A stretch of 10,319 bases of DNA, taken from the NCBI GenBank assembly GCA_927911695.1, contig CAKMQO010000097.1, forward strand, positions 1 through 10,319. The letters run 5' to 3'. The DNA comes from an uncultured Gemella sp. (GTDB lineage Bacteria > Bacillota > Bacilli > Staphylococcales > Gemellaceae). Position 1 is the first letter of the stretch. The number at the start of each line of letters is the position of its first letter. Positions 1-7,737 of this stretch are shown here, in pieces. The position numbers and the translations under genes were made by a program. Below the pieces are notes generated by a model. That model searched no databases, was not told the DNA's origin, and saw only the letters and a program-made list of their open reading frames with translations.

Positions 1-1325
1 AAGAGTAAAAATTTATTATCTACTGTAAATAATGATATTGAAATGGTAAAAGATCAATATTATAATACGATTTTTTCTCTGTATCAGGGGATAGTTTATT
101 TTATTTTTGCTACAATAGCATTGTTCAAATTAGATGTAACAACAGCGTTTTGGGTTATAGGATTGTCACTATTTCCGATTGTAATTCCTAATATATTTAA
201 AGCATATTTGAAAAATGTTCAAAACAGTATTTCTATACAAAAGGCTAGTTATAATGATAAACTTGAAGATTTTTTAGAAGGAATATTAGTCATTAAGAAC
301 AGCGATTCGGCTAATATATTTTATGAAAAATTACTTAATGAATATAAAAAAATAAATAAACTTGTTAATAGAAAAAATGTTTTAGCATCACTTGTAAATA
401 TCTTAACAGGATTAGTATTCTATGCTACTATTATTGCTATTTTATATATAGGAGGTCGGCAAGCCCTGCTAGGAAATACTAGTGTAGGGGATATAGTATC
501 TATCTTTACTATTTCTGCAGAGTTAGTAATGCCTGTTAATTTGATAACAGCTTCGATAGCTAATATAGCATCGGTAAAAGATATAAAGAGGGAATTAGAT
601 TCTAAAGAGAAGTTTGAATATATAGATAGTTATCAAATTATTGATTTTGAAGGCATAGAGGTTCGAAATGAAAGTTATAAATTTAATAATAGAGAAATTT
701 TTAGTAATTTTTCAGCTAGTTTTGAAAAGGGTAAAAAGTATTTAATTCAAGGAGATAGTGGCAGTGGAAAATCGACGTTAGCATTACTATTAACGAAAAA
801 CCTTGAAGGATGTAATATCTTTTTAAATGGAAAGAATATTAATAGTTATGAATACAACACAATTCAGAAACTAATAACTTATGTACCTCAAGATAGTTTT
901 ATATTTGTAGGTAAGGTTATCGATAATCTTACTTTTTATAAAAACATAGAAGCGGATAAAAATAATGACTTTAATAAAAAGAAACTAGATTAGATGACAA
1001 AATTAAAGAAGCTTCTGATTTGATAAATACTATGTACGATAAGAGAAAATCAAATTTATCTGGTGGACAAAAACAAAGGTTAGCATTAATTAGGGCTATA
1101 TTACAGGAAAAACAGGTTATAGTTTTAGATGAAACATTATCAGGATTGGATAAAGATACATACATCTTAGTTGAAAAATTACTATTAAGTATGAAAGATA
1201 AGACTTTAATTCATATTTCACACAGATCTTATCCAGAAACTTTGAAAATGTATGATGAGGTATATGTAATGGGGAGTGACTTAAAAGTCCCAAGTTTCAA
1301 AAAAAGTTTACATGAGCACTTGTAG
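1..1325 (+). pseudogene. ABC exporter, fused permease-ATPase, 5'-truncated by window and frameshifted
   Basis: The reading frame is open from base 1, so the start lies upstream. The first part is hydrophobic with several membrane segments (about 60-180, 365-460 and 500-570), as in the transmembrane domain of ABC exporters. The ATPase domain follows: Walker A GDSGSGKST (751-777), Q-loop YVPQDSF (near 880-900), signature LSGGQKQR, Walker B VIVLDE and H-loop HISH. The signature and later motifs lie in a different frame: frame 1 stops at 991-993, and the frame that is open from 978 continues to 1325. A tandem TAGAT TAGAT at 986-995 explains the shift; removing one copy gives K-L-D-D-K-I-K in one frame. 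The spacing between Q-loop and signature is short for the family. The last 18 or so codons overlap a repeat arm (1272-1286), so the C-terminus is probably not original. The likely role is ATP-driven export of a drug, peptide or lipid; the substrate is unknown. Confidence 0.85.
986..995 (+). repeat. 5-bp tandem duplication causing frameshift
   Basis: TAGATTAGAT is two adjacent copies of TAGAT inside the ABC exporter gene, between the Q-loop and the signature motif. With one copy the two reading frames join without loss; with two, the second copy supplies an immediate TAG stop. The family-wide motif order supports a single ancestral frame. A programmed frameshift is less likely, since no slippery heptamer or downstream stem-loop is evident. 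Confidence 0.75.
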
Positions 1326-1445
1326 ATGTAGTGGTTTATCGATATATAAATTCACCTTATAAAAGCTTTTAGATATTTGATAAACTTTTCAGAGATGACT
1401 CGATAAAATCTCTTTCTCCAAAATCATAATTTTTGAGTCACTCCC
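1272..1445. repeat. Widely spaced inverted repeat related to the 3329-3365 hairpin
   Basis: The left arm GGGAGTGACTTAAAA (1272-1286) and right arm TTTTGAGTCACTCCC (1431-1445) are complementary over 15 positions if one G-U pair is allowed. They are 144 bp apart. The same 15-base left arm recurs exactly at 3329-3343, where its partner lies only 7 bases away and has the same G-U position, so the two loci belong to one repeat family. The left arm lies inside the 3' end of the ABC exporter gene. A further TGACTC at 1396-1401 could also pair with GAGTCA at 1435-1440. No clear target-site duplication or transposase is seen. It could be a mobile hairpin-type repeat, a hairpin split by an insertion, or two degenerate copies. 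Confidence 0.55.
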
Positions 1446-1481
1446 ATAATATTTTAAAATATAGAGATAGGAGAGTCTAAT

Positions 1482-2701
1482 ATGTTAAATAGAAATTTTA
1501 ATTTATTATGGTTATCACAGATAGTTAGTTCAATTGGAAATAAACTGACTATATTTGGATTTCCATTAGTAGGAATATTCATTTACAATACTACGGTATT
1601 AGAAACTTCTATGATTACAGTAATGTCGTTTTTACCGAGCTTACTTTTTGGAACAATAATAGGTATTATTGTAGATAGGGGGGATAAAAGGAAAATAGGG
1701 ATTTTTACAAATATAATTTGTTTTGTTATTTCTATAATATTATTTGTATTTTCTATTTTCAAAATATTACCACTGTGGGGATTTTACATTTTAATTTTCT
1801 TATTGAATACATTCTTATTATTTGGGAGTATATCTTTTTATAGTCAAATTCCTATGGTAGTAGAGAAAGAAAATCTAAAGAAAGCAAACTATAAAATGGA
1901 ATTAAGTAATAGTGTTATTGACACTGCCGCTCCAAGTGTTGGGGGAATTATATTCGGTTTATTTTCTGCTCCATTTATTTTTATAATAGATGGGATAACA
2001 TTTATACTAGCAAGTTTTTGTCAGATGTTACTTCCGTGTGATATAGAGAAAGATAGAGTAAAAACAAAAAAGAAGTCGATAGTTCACATAAGAGAAGCAT
2101 ATAATTATGTTTTTAATAATAAAATATTATTTAAATTGGCGATGAGTTACTTTGTATTGGTATTCGGTATAGGTATTTTTCAATCGATTCAGTTTATTAC
2201 TTAAGTAAGGTTTTAAATGTTGCTCCATATACAATTGGGCTGATTATAAGTGTAGGGAATATAGGTCTTGTAGTAGCATCGATAAGTTCTTTAAAAATAT
2301 CTGATACTATAGGAATGGGAAGAACTATAATATTATCATTTATTTTATATGCAGTGGGTTTCACTCTTTATTATTTAAGCAGTGAAGAGAGTACATTATC
2401 TTTATTTGTTGCAACCATGTGTATAGGAGCAGCGATGCCTTTATATAATGTGAATGCTACTACAATAAGACAAAGTAATGTTGATTTATCAATGTTGGGA
2501 AGTGTTTCTGCTATTTGGAGAATTTTTGGAAGAGGGCTTATTCCACTAGGAGCGACAATAGGTGGAGGTATTTCAACATATTTTTCTGTAAAAATGGCGA
2601 TATTAATATCGGTAATTATAGTTTTATTAGGTTTGTGTATAGTATTATTTTCTGATGAATTAAAAAAAATACACATAACATTACATCATAAAATATTTTG
2701 A
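1482..2701 (+). pseudogene. MFS efflux permease (Mef/EntS-like), one frameshift
   Basis: The gene encodes a proton-coupled drug-efflux-type major facilitator of about 406 residues once the frame is repaired, the usual size for 12-TM members of the macrolide-efflux/MFS_3 group. The N-terminus (NLLWLSQIVSSIGNKLT) is typical of that group, and motif A appears as GIIVDRGDKRKI between TM2 and TM3. The start ATG at 1482 has the ribosome binding site GGAGAG at 1470-1475. The first frame stops at 2202-2204, after FQSIQFIT. The frame from 2195 continues as YYLSKVLNVAPYTIGLIIS and runs to TGA at 2699-2701. One missing T in the TTT at 2193-2195 accounts for the shift: adding it gives FQSIQFYYLSKVL. The substrate cannot be read from sequence. 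The stop overlaps the promoter of the next gene, so the two are separate transcription units or have an internal promoter. Confidence 0.85.
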
Positions 2702-2725
2702 ATACGTTTTTAAAAATGGTATAAT
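2698..2725 (+). promoter_or_regulatory. Extended -10 promoter for the four-TM protein gene
   Basis: TTGAAT (2698-2703) is followed after 16 bp by TATAAT (2720-2725), which is preceded by TGG, giving an extended -10 element. It begins in the stop codon of the MFS gene and leaves a leader of about 65 nt before the ATG at 2797. This is a near-consensus sigma-A type promoter. Confidence 0.7.
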
Positions 2726-2796
2726 ACAATCGAATAAGTATAAATAATTATATTGTATTAGTTAATAAAATAATTTTAAAAGGGAGGAGGAGAAAA

Positions 2797-3186
2797 ATGA
2801 ATAAGCTTAAAGATTTAGGTTTGGTGGTATTGCAAGTTGAATTAGTAGGTATCTTATTTATAGCGATGAATAAATATTTAACTAACACTACAAGCTTTTT
2901 ACCTGAAGCTTTCACTCAAGATAAAACAGATATTAAGGCATATAGTTTAGCTGCATTGGCGTTTATGATATTAGGTATTGCTCAATATTATGTGGTTGAC
3001 TTATATGACAAAATCAACTGGAAAAAAGCGAGTGTAATAGAATACTTAGTAGAAGTAGCAGGAGTTTTACTAGTATTTATCTATTTACAATTTATAGATA
3101 ATCTAGTTAAGTTTGCATTTCTATTTGTGTTAGTTTCATTTCTATTCATAATGAGATATTTATACTTTTATAAGAAATTTGCATAA
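2797..3186 (+). CDS. Small four-TM membrane protein, unknown function
   Basis: This is an intact 129-residue gene that I do not recognise. The ATG at 2797 follows a very strong ribosome binding site, AGGGAGGAGG (2781-2790), and the extended -10 promoter at 2698-2725. Four hydrophobic stretches can be seen, at about residues 7-28, 48-66, 83-99 and 106-124. A polar loop (residues 30-46, with SFLPEAFTQDKTD) separates the first two, and a short DLYDKINWKK loop separates the second and third. The C-terminus is basic and aromatic (RYLYFYKKFA). There is no signal peptide distinct from TM1, no cysteine pair and no enzyme motif. It is the only undamaged gene between the MFS and minus-strand ABC genes. 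It could be an accessory or immunity-like membrane protein, but nothing in the sequence proves this. Confidence 0.85.
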   Translation: MNKLKDLGLVVLQVELVGILFIAMNKYLTNTTSFLPEAFTQDKTDIKAYSLAALAFMILGIAQYYVVDLYDKINWKKASVIEYLVEVAGVLLVFIYLQFIDNLVKFAFLFVLVSFLFIMRYLYFYKKFA

Positions 3187-3328
3187 GTTTATACTTTTGA
3201 GCAAAGTCTGGAGGAAAACACTGTTCAAAGTGTAGAAATTTTTAGTTTGAAATTTTAATTTGGAATGTAAGTATTTAATATAATTATTGTACTGCTGTTG
3301 CTAGATTATATAGGGGAAAATAAAAAAA

Positions 3329-3370
3329 GGGAGTGACTTAAAAATAGCGATTTTGAGTCACTCACTTTTT
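3329..3370. terminator. Bidirectional rho-independent terminator
   Basis: GAGTGACTTAAAA (3331-3343) pairs with TTTTGAGTCACTC (3351-3363) around a 7-base loop, with one G-U pair. A T-run (3366-3370) follows on the plus strand, and an A7 run (3322-3328) precedes it, which reads as U7 for the minus-strand transcript. It sits between convergent genes ending at 3186 (+) and 3400 (-) and should stop both. The rest of the 3187-3399 gap shows no convincing gene. The stem is the same repeat seen at 1272-1286 and 1431-1445. Confidence 0.85.
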
Positions 3371-3399
3371 GTGTTATTTAAACCATTTAATAAATCATA

Positions 3400-4998
3400 T
3401 TACTGTACTTTTAATTCTACACATTCTGTTAGTTGTTTTTTGATCTCTTCTTGTATATGGTGAGAAATCATTATTAAGGTTAACTTATCGTCAGCTAAGA
3501 TATTGTTTTTCTATCTGTACTGCTGTTTTTTCATCTAATGCTGAGGTTGCTTCATCTAGAATTAAAATTGGATAATTTCTAATTAAAACTCTCGCAAGAA
3601 CTAATCTTTGTTTTTCTCCTCCTGATAGGATTTCTCCCATATTAGATAGGTTGTGATCTAAGCCATCAGGTAAAGCTTTAACTCTATCAGCTAAACAAAC
3701 TTTTTCCAGTATGCTCCATATTTCTTCATCTGAATAACTATCATCCAAAGTGATGTTATATCGAATTGACCCGCTGAAAATAGATGTTTGTTGACTCACA
3801 TATCCAATCTCTTTGGAGAAGTTAATATCATCTTGTATCTCAAGAGGATTCCCATCGATTAAAACTTTATCTTGGTTGGATTGTAATTTTCCTAGTAGCA
3901 ACTTGATTATAGTAGATTTCCCAGAACCACTTTTACCGATTACGGCGTATTTTCCACCTTTATTTATATTAAAGTTGAAGTTTTTAATGACATGGTTATC
4001 TCCGAAACTATAATTAAAGTTTTTAAATTCAATATTTTCTTCAACGTGTGGATAAAGTGTTTCTTTAGCAGTCGCTTTAGTTATAACGCTATTTAATATT
4101 TCTTTTGTACCGATTACCTTAATATACAGATCAACCAATTGATTGATAGAAGTAAGGTATATGCCTAGTATAGTAGATACCGAAGCTATCGTTCCTATAG
4201 TTAATTCATTTTTTAAAACTAAGTAAATCGCAAATATGAAAATTAATAATTCAAGTAACTTCTCGATACTTTGTAAAGTTAACTCAGCAAATGCCATTAA
4301 TTTAGAAATACTATACTGTTGATCTTCTTTTTGAACCTGACTAGCTTTAACATTTTTTGAGAATAAATTTATCTTACCGATATTTTCAAATCTTCATAGC
4401 CTGTTAAATATTCCTTTAAAACTCCAGAAAATTTCCCTGATAAAATTGATAAATTTGTATATCCTACACTAATTTTATTACCGAACTTACCGCTTATTAA
4501 AAACATAGCGATTGATGATAATAGGGCGAATACAACAAATTTCCAATTAATAAGCCATAAAAATACTACTGATGAGATAAATAATACAATAGCACTAAGT
4601 AAACCGGTTAATGGTGAGAATAAATACGCAGATAATAATTCAAGTTGATAAGTATATTTAGTCATATGCTCACCAGAGTCAACCTTATTAAATTCTGATT
4701 GAGACATAGTTTCTATGTTTTTACTAATTCTATCACCTAGATATATTTTCCATTGTTTAACTAATTGTGCAATTATAATTTTTAACCACGCTCTAAGTAA
4801 TTCTACTATTATTAAAATACAAATAATAACGCCAACTTTTGTCCAAAGAGACCCTGTTTTGTATATTACAGAATCAACAATATCAACACGAGCGTATACA
4901 ACATAAACAGTCCCTATTGATACTATTAATGTCAAAATAAACATAATGCATAACTTTAATTTGTTTAATGTTATAACTTCTAAAATATTTTTAATCAT
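3400..4998 (-). pseudogene. ABC exporter, fused permease-ATPase, two compensating frameshifts
   Basis: The repaired protein is about 532 residues, close to the 526 of the divergent intact exporter. Start ATG is at 4998 with AAGGAGAG at 5003-5011. The N-terminal half holds the transmembrane domain (segments near 4900-4960, 4790-4860, 4500-4640 and 4140-4260). The ATPase half carries Walker A GKSGSGKST, Q-loop VSQQTSIFSGS, signature LSGGEKQR and Walker B LILDEATSALD. Lesion 1: the frame ends at 4369 after EDLKISVR; adding one A (T on plus, run 4383-4386) gives EDLKNIGKINLFSKN and joins the next frame. Lesion 2: near 3500-3505 one extra base cuts the protein at 3491; removing it restores EKQILADDKLTLIMISHH with the H-loop, ending at TAA 3400-3402. 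The total length, 1599 nt, is exactly 533 codons because the two shifts cancel. As written, the protein would lack a joined permease and ATPase. It would be a half-transporter exporting an unknown substrate. Confidence 0.85.
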
Positions 4999-5017
4999 AT
5001 TACTCTCCTTTGTATAG

Positions 5018-5062
5018 ATTACATAAATGTAGTTTGAATTTAAGTTACAAGCTTTATGTAAT
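5018..5062 (-). promoter_or_regulatory. Inverted repeat at transcript start of the minus-strand exporter
   Basis: ATTACATAAA (5018-5027) and TTTATGTAAT (5053-5062) are perfect 10-bp inverted copies 25 bp apart. The right copy lies at the predicted transcription start of the minus-strand promoter (-10 at 5068-5073), and the left copy lies just before the ribosome binding site (5003-5011). The left copy also sits within a smaller palindrome, TACAT-AA-ATGTA (5020-5031). This could be a repressor operator or a leader-RNA hairpin. No regulator gene is present in the window. Confidence 0.45.
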
Positions 5063-5067
5063 TTTTA

Positions 5068-5096
5068 ATTATACTGACTTTTTTTTTTCGTGTCAA
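5068..5096 (-). promoter_or_regulatory. Perfect consensus promoter with an A10/T10 spacer tract
   Basis: Read on the minus strand, TTGACA (5096-5091) and TATAAT (5073-5068) are separated by exactly 17 bp, a full sigma-A consensus. Ten of the spacer bases form one homopolymer (A on the minus strand, T on plus, 5079-5088). It drives the minus-strand ABC exporter with a leader of about 60 nt. A tract in this position can alter promoter strength if its length changes. Confidence 0.8.
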
Positions 5097-5135
5097 GATA
5101 ATTCGAGTAAGTTTTCTGAAAATTATAATTTTATA

Positions 5136-5164
5136 TTGTTATCATCTTTTTTTCATACTATAAT
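5136..5164 (+). promoter_or_regulatory. Promoter of the plus-strand ABC exporter
   Basis: TTGTTA (5136-5141) and TATAAT (5159-5164) are separated by 17 bp and face the gene starting at 5261, leaving a leader of about 90 nt. It is divergent from, and 40-70 bp away from, the minus-strand promoter, so the two exporters could share control. A 14-bp palindrome, AAAATTATAATTTT (5119-5132), abuts the -35 element. Confidence 0.7.
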
Positions 5165-5204
5165 AAAGGTATAAATATAAGTTGGTGTTTTATATATTTC
5201 TCAA

Positions 5205-5243
5205 AATTCCCCTTATTAGCATGTTATTAAATTAAGTGGAATT
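5205..5243 (+). promoter_or_regulatory. Leader hairpin upstream of the exporter ribosome binding site
   Basis: AATTCCCCTTA (5205-5215) can pair with TAAGTGGAATT (5233-5243) with one mismatch and a 17-base loop. It ends 7 bases before the AGGAGGT ribosome binding site (5250-5256) and has no T-run, so it is not a terminator. It might tune translation or mRNA stability. No function is demonstrated. Confidence 0.4.
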
Positions 5244-5260
5244 AAAAGTAGGAGGTATTT

Positions 5261-6841
5261 ATGAAAAAATATATTTTAAAATTTAAATATAGGTTCTTAT
5301 TAATTTGTTTTCTTATATTGTTAAGACAGTTATTTCTTATGAAGAGTAACTTTTTAAATGCAGATGCTATAACTGTGCTTACTAACAGAAATCTACATAG
5401 TTTCTTTGAAATTATCTTATTCTTATCAGTTACGTGGATTTTTATTATAGTAATTGATAGGGTGGTAAAGGTAAGAGAGGAGATTTTTATTCAAGATATT
5501 GGAATAGATGTTAAGGATAATCTGTCTAGTAGCCTTATAGAATTAGATATTGAAAAGTATAAAGATAACTCATCTGGTGTTTATCAATCTTGGTTCAACA
5601 ATGATATTCAAATGATTCAAGAAAAAGGTTTGAGAAATATATTTGCTATAATATACAGTCTTTCTAGTGTGGTGTTTTCTCTTTATGCTCTATTGAAATA
5701 TCACTGGATTATTTCTTTAATTACTATTATAGGAACAGGAATATTAATTTATCTTCCAAAAATTTTTAATAAAAAACTTCATAATATGGGAACAGAGGTT
5801 ACTAAAGAAAATGAGAATTATGTTGCTTCGTTAGAGGAGACGATTCTAGGCTATGATACGTATTTCTCTCTTAATAAATTGCAAATAATTCCTAAAAGAA
5901 TAGCTAATATAAGTAGAATTTTGAAAAATGTATTTGTTAAACAAAGTAAATTGGAAAGTAATTATTATATGCTTAACTTTGGCTTAAATGTCTTTTTCCA
6001 AGTTTTATTAGTTTTTATTACAGGGTATTTAGTTGTTAAAGATAATTTGGAAATCGGTGCAGTTGCAGCTGTAGGAATGTTTGCTAATCTTGTATTTGAT
6101 GGTATGAGCCAAGTAGGTTATAGAATAGCATTTATTAAAGGGACAAAACCTATTTTCTCTAAGCATGATGAATTCATGTTAAATAATAAGGATACTCACT
6201 CACCTGTTGAATATTCTTTGAGAGAAACATTATTTAAAATTAAAAACTTATATTTCAGTTATGGTGATAAAGAAATCTTAAATAATGTGAATCTTGATAT
6301 AAAAGAGGGGAATAAATATTTAATAAGTGGAGATAGTGGCGTTGGTAAATCAACATTATTTAAAATTATTACAGGACAATTAAGAAATTATGAAGGTAGT
6401 ATAGAGTATTGTAGTGTTGATTTGAAGAAATTATCTACTAAACAAATACTAGAAAAACTGACTATAATTCAACAAGAAAATTTTGTATTTTCAGGCACTG
6501 TCAAAGATAATATAACTATGGGAGAAGTAGTAGAGGATAGTGAAGTAGCTAAATATTTAGAAAAAGTGGGCTTAACACAGAAAGACTTCTTATATTCAGA
6601 AGTAGAGGTTCATGGGAAAAATCTTTCAGGAGGACAACGCCAGAGATTGGCTATAGCTAGAGCGTTGTTTAATGGTAAAAAAATACTTTTAATTGATGAA
6701 GGAACATCAGCTTTAGACAAAGAATCAGCGAAAAGTTTAGTAGAAATGCTGTTAGGAAATAAAGAATTAACGATAATAATGATTAGCCATGACATAAGTG
6801 ATGAACTAAGAGGAAAATTTGATAATATTATAAAATTGTGA
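5261..6841 (+). CDS. ABC exporter, fused permease-ATPase (intact half-transporter)
   Basis: This intact 526-residue exporter has an N-terminal transmembrane domain (membrane segments near residues 10-28, 48-66, 126-145, 147-166, 240-262 and 266-285) and a C-terminal ATPase. All ATPase motifs are present: Walker A GDSGVGKST (357-365), Q-loop IIQQENFVFSG, signature LSGGQRQR (455-462), Walker B LLIDEG with catalytic Glu480, D-loop SALD, and H-loop His510 in MISHDIS. It is short for the family, with little after the H-loop. Start ATG 5261 follows AGGAGGT (5250-5256). Such proteins work as homo- or heterodimers in the membrane and export drugs, peptides or lipids. A divergent paralogue at 3400-4998 and one at 1-1325 are possible partners. 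No terminator follows, so it may be co-transcribed with the acetyltransferase gene 64 bp downstream. Confidence 0.93.
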   Translation: MKKYILKFKYRFLLICFLILLRQLFLMKSNFLNADAITVLTNRNLHSFFEIILFLSVTWIFIIVIDRVVKVREEIFIQDIGIDVKDNLSSSLIELDIEKYKDNSSGVYQSWFNNDIQMIQEKGLRNIFAIIYSLSSVVFSLYALLKYHWIISLITIIGTGILIYLPKIFNKKLHNMGTEVTKENENYVASLEETILGYDTYFSLNKLQIIPKRIANISRILKNVFVKQSKLESNYYMLNFGLNVFFQVLLVFITGYLVVKDNLEIGAVAAVGMFANLVFDGMSQVGYRIAFIKGTKPIFSKHDEFMLNNKDTHSPVEYSLRETLFKIKNLYFSYGDKEILNNVNLDIKEGNKYLISGDSGVGKSTLFKIITGQLRNYEGSIEYCSVDLKKLSTKQILEKLTIIQQENFVFSGTVKDNITMGEVVEDSEVAKYLEKVGLTQKDFLYSEVEVHGKNLSGGQRQRLAIARALFNGKKILLIDEGTSALDKESAKSLVEMLLGNKELTIIMISHDISDELRGKFDNIIKL

Positions 6842-6905
6842 TACAAATGAAAGTTAGTAAAAAATGATATAGATTAAATAGAAGAATGGAAATAGGAGAA
6901 CAAGC

Positions 6906-7727
6906 ATGAGTTATAAGTTTATGAGTGATGCTTTAGATAATAATTTAATTCCAATAGGTAAAAGCGATTTTTTAAATTTATTTAAAGATTTAGAAATAGG
7001 AGAAGGTGATATCCTGATTGCACATGTTTCGCTTAGTAAATTCGGTTATATAATCGGTGGTGCAAGATGTATTTATGAAGCACTTATGGAAAGATTAGGA
7101 GAAAGTGGAACGCTCGTTGTTCCAACACAATCTTTAGAGAATATGTCTCCAGAGTATTGGGAATATCCTAAAGTTCCTGAGGAGTGGATAGAAAAAAATA
7201 AAACAGGAAAGTTTATCTTATGATGTTAATTTATCTAGTACACGAGGTATGGGGAAATTTAGCGAATTTGTTATGAATCTAAAACATTCTGTTAGAAGTT
7301 CTCATCCACTATATTCTTTTTCAGCAGTAGGAGAAAAAACACTTGAAATTATAAAAGAGCATCCATTAGATGATGGCTTAGGATACAATTCACCATTAGG
7401 GAGATTGTATGATCTAAATGCTAAAATTTTGTTATTAGGAACAGATTTTGAATCTAATACAGCATTGCATCTTGCAGAGTATTCACTAAATCGAAAAACA
7501 ATAAAAGAAAGTGCTAATGTGGATGGAGAGTGGTTAGAGTTCTCTAATATCGAATTAGATATATATGATGATTTTTTAACAGTACAGAAAGAATTTATGG
7601 AAAATTGTAAGGAAAGTTATCAAATAAAAAGAGATTCAGAAAAACATCAGTTCTGTGTATAGATTTAAAAAGTTGCATAGATTTTGCGAAAGAATACTAT
7701 AGGAAAAAGGAAGAAATAAATTCATAA
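6906..7727 (+). pseudogene. AAC(3)-family aminoglycoside N-acetyltransferase, two compensating frameshifts
   Basis: The repaired product is about 273 residues, the normal size for AAC(3)/YokD-type enzymes, which transfer acetyl from acetyl-CoA to the 3-amino group of aminoglycosides. Family landmarks include DILIAHVSLSKFGYIIGG, GTLVVPTQS, STRGMGKFSEF, SSHPLYSFSAVG, NSPLGRLYDL and LLGTDFESNTALHLAEY. The ATG at 6906 follows AGGAG (6894-6898). Lesion 1: the frame stops at 7221-7223; removing one A from the A7 run (7192-7198) gives EEWIEKIKQESLSYDVNLSS. Lesion 2: the middle frame stops at 7660-7662, but the frame from about 7650 continues as VLCIDLKSCIDFAKEYYRKK to TAA 7725-7727. One extra base between about 7620 and 7650, for example in the A5 run 7626-7630, repairs it. 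Read as given, no full enzyme can form, so resistance should not be assumed. Family membership does not prove that aminoglycosides are the substrate. Confidence 0.88.
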
Positions 7728-7737
7728 AGTTAATACT

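Noticed and set aside
985-1000. Programmed ribosomal frameshift in the first ABC gene
   Set aside because: No slippery heptamer or stimulatory structure; a 5-bp tandem duplication explains the break more simply.
971-1165. Minus-strand reading frame opposite the ABC exporter ATPase domain
   Set aside because: It is the complement of well-supported coding sequence with no ribosome binding site of its own; the same holds for the minus-strand frames at 2371-2676, 6610-6846, 8048-8284 and 8687-8944.
1326-1481. Promoter for the MFS gene
   Set aside because: Candidates such as TTGAGT (1434) with TAAAAT (1455) have a 15-bp spacer and others are worse; none was good enough to list.
3187-3328. Short gene after the four-TM protein, suggested by GGAGG at 3210-3214
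   Set aside because: No start codon at a suitable distance; the nearby GTG is followed at once by TAG.
3813-4013. Plus-strand frame inside the minus-strand exporter, and a similar one at 4715-4906
   Set aside because: Both are antisense shadows of ATPase and membrane coding sequence, without start signals.
5119-5132. 14-bp perfect palindrome AAAATTATAATTTT beside the -35 element
   Set aside because: All A/T, so it is expected by chance at this composition; mentioned as context but not called an operator.
5185-5235. Possible 16-codon leader peptide (GTG start) before the intact exporter
   Set aside because: No ribosome binding site at a usable distance; the only purine-rich stretch lies at or upstream of the predicted transcript start.
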